Shown here one piece after another: positions 23,854 to 28,194 of a stretch of DNA of 28,194 nt. The stretch's first letter is position 1, and every line of letters starts with the position of its first letter. The DNA is taken from contig CAZAVY010000040.1 of the NCBI GenBank assembly GCA_964488685.1, positions 1 to 28,194 on the forward strand. The letters run 5' to 3'. A model generated the notes under the pieces. The model searched no databases, was not told where the DNA came from, and saw only the letters and a list, made by a program, of their open reading frames with translations. The DNA comes from GCA-001735895 sp964488685. Its GTDB lineage: Bacteria > Pseudomonadota > Gammaproteobacteria > GCA-001735895. A program made the translations under genes and the position numbers.

Positions 23854-24978
23854 TCATCCCGGTACATATACCCCTCCGAGAATCGCCGCTTGTTTTGCCC
23901 GGGTCACCTCGGGGATATTTCCACTGCGCAAATTAATGCGTTCGCGTGCCTGCCAGGCAAAGGCAACGGCTTCTACATAGTCCGGGTCAAGACCCAGCTT
24001 GTCGGTCGTCGCGAGGCTGCATTCAGGCAGGTTTTGCGCAAGGCGTTCGAGCAGATAATGATTGTGGGCTCCGCCGCCGCAGACGAAGCAATTCTCAGGC
24101 ATGCTCGGTAATGCAGATACGGCGCTCGCTATGGTGATCGCGGTTAGCTCAACTAATGTCGCCTGTACGTCGGCTTTTGCGTAGGCATCAGGCAAAAATT
24201 TTGATAACCAGTCTGAGTTAAAGAATTCGGTGCCGGTAGTTTTGGGTGCATCGCGGCGGAAGTACGCTTCTTGTGAAATCATCGCTTCGAGCATATCGCC
24301 AAGCAGCTGTCCGCTGCGCGCCCAGTTGCCGGCATCGTCATAGGCAGAAGCATGGTGCAGGCTGTTCCAATAATCACTCAAAGTATTGCCGGGGCCGGTA
24401 TCGAAGCCGACCACCGGTTGCCCGGGATCGGCCGGCAGGTAGGTGATATTGGCGATACCGCCGATATTGATCAGCGCCCGATCTTCGGTTTTAGATCGAA
24501 ACAGAAATTGATGAAAAGCGGGTGCTAACGGCGCTGCCTGGCCTCCGAGAGCGATATCCTTGCGCCTGAAGTCGGTTACCGTGGTTATTCCGGTAAGCAC
24601 GGCAATTCGATTCGGATCGCCAATCTGAACGGTAAAAGGTATGGCCGAGTCCGGGCGGTGACGTATCGTCTGTCCGTGACAACCGATTGCTTCAATTTTA
24701 CTGCGATCGAGAGCAGTGATCGCAAGTGCCTGGTTTACCGACTCAGCAAATAATTCGCCCAGCTCTGCATCCATGCCATACAAGTCGTCCAGGGTTGTGG
24801 TGGCTGTCTGACACAGCCGCTGCAGACGCTTTCGAATGGTCGACGGGTAAGGCCTCGTTCTGCAATCGAGAATGTCTGGCGGAAATTGACTGAAATCGAC
24901 GATCGCAACATCAACCCCGTCGAGACTGGTGCCGGACATCAGTCCGATATATAGCTCGCTGCCGGCGATTTGATTCAC
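23854..24978 (-). CDS. anmK: Anhydro-N-acetylmuramic acid kinase
   Basis: AnmK hydrolyses and phosphorylates 1,6-anhydro-MurNAc to MurNAc-6-phosphate in murein recycling. The 374-residue protein carries the family motifs YIGLMSGTSLDGVDVAIVDF (10-29), IGCHGQTIRHRP, DFRRKDIALGGQ (136-147, active-site region) and GFDTGPGNTL. The usual GGQGAPL is GGQAAPL here, a Gly-to-Ala change beside the active site. The start is GTG at 24978, overlapping the stop of the M23 peptidase gene (GTGA), so the pair is translationally coupled. The 116-base gap to the barrel gene (23738-23853) shows no gene. Confidence 0.96.
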   Translation of the reverse strand: MNQIAGSELYIGLMSGTSLDGVDVAIVDFSQFPPDILDCRTRPYPSTIRKRLQRLCQTATTTLDDLYGMDAELGELFAESVNQALAITALDRSKIEAIGCHGQTIRHRPDSAIPFTVQIGDPNRIAVLTGITTVTDFRRKDIALGGQAAPLAPAFHQFLFRSKTEDRALINIGGIANITYLPADPGQPVVGFDTGPGNTLSDYWNSLHHASAYDDAGNWARSGQLLGDMLEAMISQEAYFRRDAPKTTGTEFFNSDWLSKFLPDAYAKADVQATLVELTAITIASAVSALPSMPENCFVCGGGAHNHYLLERLAQNLPECSLATTDKLGLDPDYVEAVAFAWQARERINLRSGNIPEVTRAKQAAILGGVYVPG

Positions 24979-26363
24979 TGCGAATTATCGGCCAACCTGC
25001 GATCCATCAAGCGCAACATCGACAGGTAGACCTGGGTATTCTCTTTAAAGTGGGAGAGGTATGCGGAATGTACCGGTCTGGCTTCCGGTAGTTTAACCGT
25101 CAGTGGGTTGCGATGTACCCCGTTGACACGAAATTCGTAATGCAGGTGTGGCCCGGTAGCCAGTCCGGTGCTGCCGACATAACCGATGACCTGGCCTTGT
25201 TTGACTTTTTTACCAATGCGCACCCCGGGGGCATAACGGTGCAAATGCCCATAAGCCGTTGTATAGCGCCCGCCGTGCCGAATTACCACCAGGCGGCCAT
25301 AGCCGCCCTTGGTGCCGGCGAAGATCACCTTGCCCTCGCCGGATGCGCGTATCGGGGTGCCGCGCGCCGCGGCGTAATCGACACCTTTGTGCGAGCGCCA
25401 TTTGGATAACACCGGGTGCCAGCGCTTATTGCTGAAACGCGAGCTGATACGAGAAAACTTGACCGGGCTACGCAGGAAAGCCTTGCGCATGCTTCTGCCG
25501 TCCGGGCTGAAATAATCGCTGTTACCCTTTGGATCAGTATAGTAAACCGCTTTGTAGGTCTTGCCCTTGTTGGTAAATTCAGCAGATAGTATCCGCCCAT
25601 TGCGAATCTTGACATCGTCCTTGTAAAGCTCTTCGTAGACGATGCCGAAGCGATCACCGGTACGAATATCGAGTGAAAAATCAATATCCCAGCCAAAGAT
25701 GGAAACCAGATCCATTATGACGCCATCGGGGATGTTGGCATTTGCCGCGGCTTCAAACAACGAACTTTCGATTCGACCTTCCCGATACAGCGGGTATGCG
25801 TCGAGTTTGTAGTTGATAATGCGGCTGCTGAAAGTCTGGTCTTCGGTGCGTTGAATCGACAGGGTACGGGTAATATCCGGGATATATTTCATCGCGCGCA
25901 GCTTGCCTTCGGCATCCAGTAATAACTGTATTTCCTGGCCCGGGCGGAGGTAGCGCAGCTTTTTAGTCTGCTCATTTAATCTGGCGATTTGATGCGTCGT
26001 TGTCGAGGCTATACCGTTTTTGGCGAAAATTGAGGCCAGTGTGTCGCCTGGTTTTATCGTTACCTTTTTCCAGGGAGTCGCGTCGGCTTCGATAACCGCC
26101 GGTACAATATCCTGATCCGGCGGCAGCAGCGCTTCGGGTATTGGCAGCGAATAGTGTAATCGAGCGGACTTGGAGGTAGAATCCGCAGCTTTGGCAGAGG
26201 GTTGCCAGTTCGATACACTGAATCCGAGCAACATGATAACGGCGATGATCATTAGCAATTTGAACAACCAATTGAATTGGAACACCCGGGTAACAGTCAA
26301 AGTGTTTTCAGACCGGGCCGTAAAGCTGCGGTCAGATTTGAAATCAAGATCTTGAAAACTCAT
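24975..26363 (-). CDS. Membrane-anchored M23 (LytM) murein endopeptidase, MepM-like
   Basis: The 462 residues comprise a cytoplasmic N-terminus, one membrane helix (about 33-51) and an OapA/LysM-like murein-binding region (about 98-150: VTIKPGDTLASIFAKNGI). A middle domain follows, then a C-terminal M23 domain with zinc ligands His325 and Asp329 in SHKGVD, His373 in YGHLH, and His406/His408 in GPHLHYEF. All catalytic positions are present, so it should be an active endopeptidase opening D-Ala-mDAP cross-links in the periplasm, like E. coli MepM. It overlaps anmK by 4 bases: cutting and recycling of cell wall are encoded together. It is divergent from tyrS across 74 bases. Confidence 0.94.
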   Translation of the reverse strand: MSFQDLDFKSDRSFTARSENTLTVTRVFQFNWLFKLLMIIAVIMLLGFSVSNWQPSAKAADSTSKSARLHYSLPIPEALLPPDQDIVPAVIEADATPWKKVTIKPGDTLASIFAKNGIASTTTHQIARLNEQTKKLRYLRPGQEIQLLLDAEGKLRAMKYIPDITRTLSIQRTEDQTFSSRIINYKLDAYPLYREGRIESSLFEAAANANIPDGVIMDLVSIFGWDIDFSLDIRTGDRFGIVYEELYKDDVKIRNGRILSAEFTNKGKTYKAVYYTDPKGNSDYFSPDGRSMRKAFLRSPVKFSRISSRFSNKRWHPVLSKWRSHKGVDYAAARGTPIRASGEGKVIFAGTKGGYGRLVVIRHGGRYTTAYGHLHRYAPGVRIGKKVKQGQVIGYVGSTGLATGPHLHYEFRVNGVHRNPLTVKLPEARPVHSAYLSHFKENTQVYLSMLRLMDRRLADNSQ

Positions 26364-26437
26364 TAAATAATACGTCTAAGTTATTGGTTGAATTGAGATA
26401 ATGCCCCCAAAGTATTATCCCCAGGCAGGTATATAGC

Positions 26438-27637
26438 ATGATTTCGGAAGAAGATGCAATGCAGCAGATAAAACGTGGGTGCGATGAAATCCTGCTTGAG
26501 ACCGAATTGCAACAAAAATTAAGGCGGGGTAAGCCGTTAAATATCAAAGCGGGGTTCGATCCCACTGCCCCGGATCTGCATCTCGGGCATACGGTTTTGA
26601 TCAATAAGATGCGCCAGTTTCAGGAACTGGGGCACCATATCATGTTTCTGATTGGTGACTTTACCGGAATGATCGGCGATCCCAGTGGAAAGTCCGCGAC
26701 ACGTCCACCGTTGACACCCGAGCAGATCCAGCAAAACGCAGCCACCTACCGGGAACAGGTATTCAAGATCCTGGATCCCGATACGACTGAAATCTGCTTC
26801 AATTCCACCTGGCATGGACCCCGCAGCTCTGCCGACATGATTCGGCTCGCATCGCGCCATACCGTGGCAAGGATGCTCGAACGAGATGATTTCGATAAAC
26901 GATATAAAAATAACCAACCGATTGCGGTTCATGAATTTCTCTACCCGCTGGTGCAGGGCTGGGATTCGGTTGAAATGCGAGCCGATGTGGAGCTGGGTGG
27001 CACCGACCAGAAGTTCAACCTGCTGGTCGGCCGGGAATTGATGAAGGCCGAGGGCATGGAGCCGCAGGTTATTCTGACCATGCCGATCCTGGAAGGACTC
27101 GATGGGGTGCAAAAGATGTCAAAATCACTCGACAACTATATCGGTATCGATGATGTGCCGAATGAAATGTTCGGCAAAATCATGTCGATCAGCGATCAAT
27201 TGATGTGGCGTTATTTCGAACTATTGAGCTTTCGGCCGATGCATGAAATCGAGCAATTTCAAAATGATATCGATTCCGGTGCAAACCCGCGCGATATCAA
27301 GTTTCTACTGGCGCAAGAGATCATCACCCGGTTCCATGACGCCAAAGCAGCCGATGCAGCAAAACAGGACTTCATTACCCGTTTTAGCAAGGGCGCGATG
27401 CCGGATAATATGAAGGAAATCACACTGACCCTGGACCAGGCTACTATCGCAATAGCGACCCTGTTGAAGCAAGCCGGGCTTACCGGTAGCACTTCCGAGA
27501 GTTTTCGCATGATTCAGCAGGGCGCGGTCAGGCTCGATGGCGACAAGTTGTCCGATAAAGGGTTGCAATTGAAAAAAAATACGGTGGTTGTAGCGCAGGT
27601 TGGCAAGCGCAAATTCGCGCGCATTACACTCGCTTGA
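26438..27637 (+). CDS. tyrS: Tyrosyl-tRNA synthetase (TyrZ type)
   Basis: TyrRS charges tRNA-Tyr. The 399-residue protein has the class I signatures HLGH (48-51) and KMSKS (226-230), the tyrosine-binding DPTAPDLHLGH and GGTDQKFN (187-194) segments, and a C-terminal S4 RNA-binding domain (about 335-399). The motif spacing and KMSKS loop fit the TyrZ-type enzyme found in Pseudomonas rather than the E. coli TyrS (424 residues). The ATG at 26438 is the first in frame; a TATTAT at 26413-26418 may be its -10 box. It is followed by a hairpin and then the rRNA promoters. Confidence 0.97.
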   Translation: MISEEDAMQQIKRGCDEILLETELQQKLRRGKPLNIKAGFDPTAPDLHLGHTVLINKMRQFQELGHHIMFLIGDFTGMIGDPSGKSATRPPLTPEQIQQNAATYREQVFKILDPDTTEICFNSTWHGPRSSADMIRLASRHTVARMLERDDFDKRYKNNQPIAVHEFLYPLVQGWDSVEMRADVELGGTDQKFNLLVGRELMKAEGMEPQVILTMPILEGLDGVQKMSKSLDNYIGIDDVPNEMFGKIMSISDQLMWRYFELLSFRPMHEIEQFQNDIDSGANPRDIKFLLAQEIITRFHDAKAADAAKQDFITRFSKGAMPDNMKEITLTLDQATIAIATLLKQAGLTGSTSESFRMIQQGAVRLDGDKLSDKGLQLKKNTVVVAQVGKRKFARITLA

Positions 27638-27653
27638 ATAATGTTTAAACTGG

Positions 27654-27686
27654 TTAACCCGGCGACATATTTTGTTGTCGGGTTAA
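27654..27686 (+). terminator. tyrS terminator hairpin just before the rRNA promoter
   Basis: TTAACCCGGCGACA (27654-27667) pairs with TGTTGTCGGGTTAA (27673-27686), a 14-bp stem with two G-U pairs and a TATTT loop. Only two T residues follow directly, so it may be a weak intrinsic terminator. It ends six bases before the -35 box of rRNA promoter P1. Confidence 0.65.
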
Positions 27687-27692
27687 TTGTGC

Positions 27693-27720
27693 TTGACGCC
27701 CTGTTTTTACGCCCTATAAT
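27693..27720 (+). promoter_or_regulatory. rRNA operon promoter P1
   Basis: TTGACG (27693-27698), a 16-base spacer and a consensus TATAAT (27715-27720) are followed at once by the GC-rich discriminator GCGCGCCTCG. The short spacer and GC discriminator are typical of stringently controlled rRNA promoters. Confidence 0.85.
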
Positions 27721-28138
27721 GCGCGCCTCGTCGGCCCGATGCAGCCTGGCTGTAAAGCGACTGAATCAGGCCCTCGAGGAGCATTAAATAGCCCCCGCAA
27801 ATCCGGCATATTTCAACTCATCGGTATTTATCCAGATAAATGCTGCGGAAGTCGTTGACGCCGTGATTAAAGGGTCTATACTGCGCGCCTCGCTTTTAAA
27901 AACCGGTCGGTGTGTTAGTATTTCCGGCATCGCGAGGCGGCCTGATAAAGGCCGATAATTACCAGGCGTTCCCTGGTGAAATGATCTTTTACAATTGATT
28001 AGGTAATTTGTGTGGGCACTCATGTCAATGATGAATTCGTATCATTACGATTTGAGTGACCAAAACTTTAACTTACGTTAAATAAGTCGAGGTTACTCTC
28101 TTCAAAATAGTTACACGGAGCTATCCGTAAATAGTATT
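27721..28138 (+). other. rRNA operon leader region with stem-loops and a boxA-like site
   Basis: This transcribed leader contains promoter P2 and several hairpins: CGGCC/GGCCG (27938-27954) and ACCAGG/CCTGGT (27961-27977). A nested stem has CACTCA (28017-28022) with TGAGTG (28053-28058) outside and AATGAT/ATCATT (28027-28032, 28041-28046) inside. CTTTAAC at 28066-28072 matches the core of the boxA antitermination signal. The last ~60 bases before 16S probably pair with sequence downstream of 16S for RNase III processing, which is outside the window. Confidence 0.55.
27855..27882 (+). promoter_or_regulatory. rRNA operon promoter P2
   Basis: TTGACG (27855-27860), a 16-base spacer and TATACT (27877-27882) are followed by GCGCGCCTCG, exactly the same ten bases as after P1. 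P2 lies 162 bases downstream of P1. Confidence 0.8.
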
Positions 28139-28194
28139 AAACTGAAGAGTTTGATCCTGGCTCAGATTGAACGCTGGCGGTATGCTTAACACAT
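28139..28194 (+). rRNA. rrs: 16S ribosomal RNA, 5' end (partial)
   Basis: From 28139 the sequence follows the conserved 16S 5' end (AAACTGAAGAGTTTGATCCT, then GGCTCAGATTGAACGCTGGC), and runs off the window at ACACAT. The variable bases GGTATGCTTAACACAT fit a gammaproteobacterium but do not fix the genus. It differs from E. coli at the fourth base (C for T) and has TCCTGG for TCATGG. Confidence 0.98.

Noticed and set aside
23853..23861. TCATCCCGG shared with the ptsP hairpins at 18020-18028
   Set aside because: Here it only spans the anmK stop codon with no inverted partner, so a second repeat copy is not supported.
27784..28023. A 79-codon minus-strand frame in the rRNA leader
   Set aside because: It crosses promoter P2 and leader hairpins and has no recognisable protein features.
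1..28194. CRISPR arrays, tRNA genes and complete insertion sequences
   Set aside because: No regularly spaced repeats, cloverleaf with GTTCGA-type arm, or intact transposase with terminal repeats was seen on reading; small structures could still be missed without a search.

Overview
The window is bacterial and almost certainly from a gammaproteobacterium. It carries an Rnf/Rsx operon in the rsxABCDG order, metG next to mrp/apbC, dcd, an rppH-ptsP pair, an argC-bactofilin-erpA cluster, anmK, an M23 peptidase, tyrS, and the first 56 bases of a 16S rRNA gene whose 5' end has typical gammaproteobacterial sequence. From memory, blocks of this order also occur in Pseudomonas (dcd-mrp-metG near rnf; HAD-rppH-ptsP; argC...erpA-anmK-M23-tyrZ-rRNA). 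HemJ instead of HemG and the TyrZ-type TyrRS fit that. I cannot name a genus.

Layout. 1-4550: the Rnf operon on the minus strand, genes overlapping or nearly so, with a good sigma70-like promoter before rsxA. The expected last gene, rsxE, is not next to rsxG; the window edge holds a transposase-like fragment instead. 4804-9044: metG on the minus strand, followed without a gap by a secreted trypsin-like protease with a TTG start and an overlapping FHA-plus-five-helix membrane protein. 9192-10280: mrp. 10414-13625: a minus-strand pair, a hybrid histidine kinase and a pirin, lying between mrp and dcd. 13759-14325: dcd with a TTG start. 14489-17998: a HAD-IB phosphatase divergent from rppH and ptsP, ending in two strong hairpins. 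18139-18561: hemJ. 18679-21290: argC, a DUF6776-like membrane protein, bactofilin and erpA. 21291-23737: an accessory block with a decayed alpha/beta-hydrolase tail, a HEAT-repeat protein, an acidic secreted protein with its own intrinsic terminator, and a TIGR04219-like outer-membrane barrel. 23854-26363: anmK and an M23 endopeptidase. 26438-27637: tyrS with a terminator hairpin. 27693-28194: two near-identical rRNA promoters, a structured leader and the start of 16S rRNA.

How the genes fit together. Most are housekeeping: electron transfer to ferredoxin or SoxR reduction (Rnf/Rsx), Fe-S delivery (Mrp, ErpA), translation (MetRS, TyrRS, rRNA), nucleotide supply (Dcd), mRNA 5'-end decay and nitrogen PTS (RppH, PtsP), haem (HemJ), arginine (ArgC) and cell-wall turnover and shape (AnmK, M23 peptidase, bactofilin).

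The best candidates for something undescribed are the protease/FHA-membrane pair coupled to metG, the Rnf operon without an adjacent rsxE, the kinase-pirin pair with a perfect palindrome at its promoter, and the secreted/outer-membrane block between erpA and anmK. No CRISPR array, complete insertion sequence or tRNA gene was seen.
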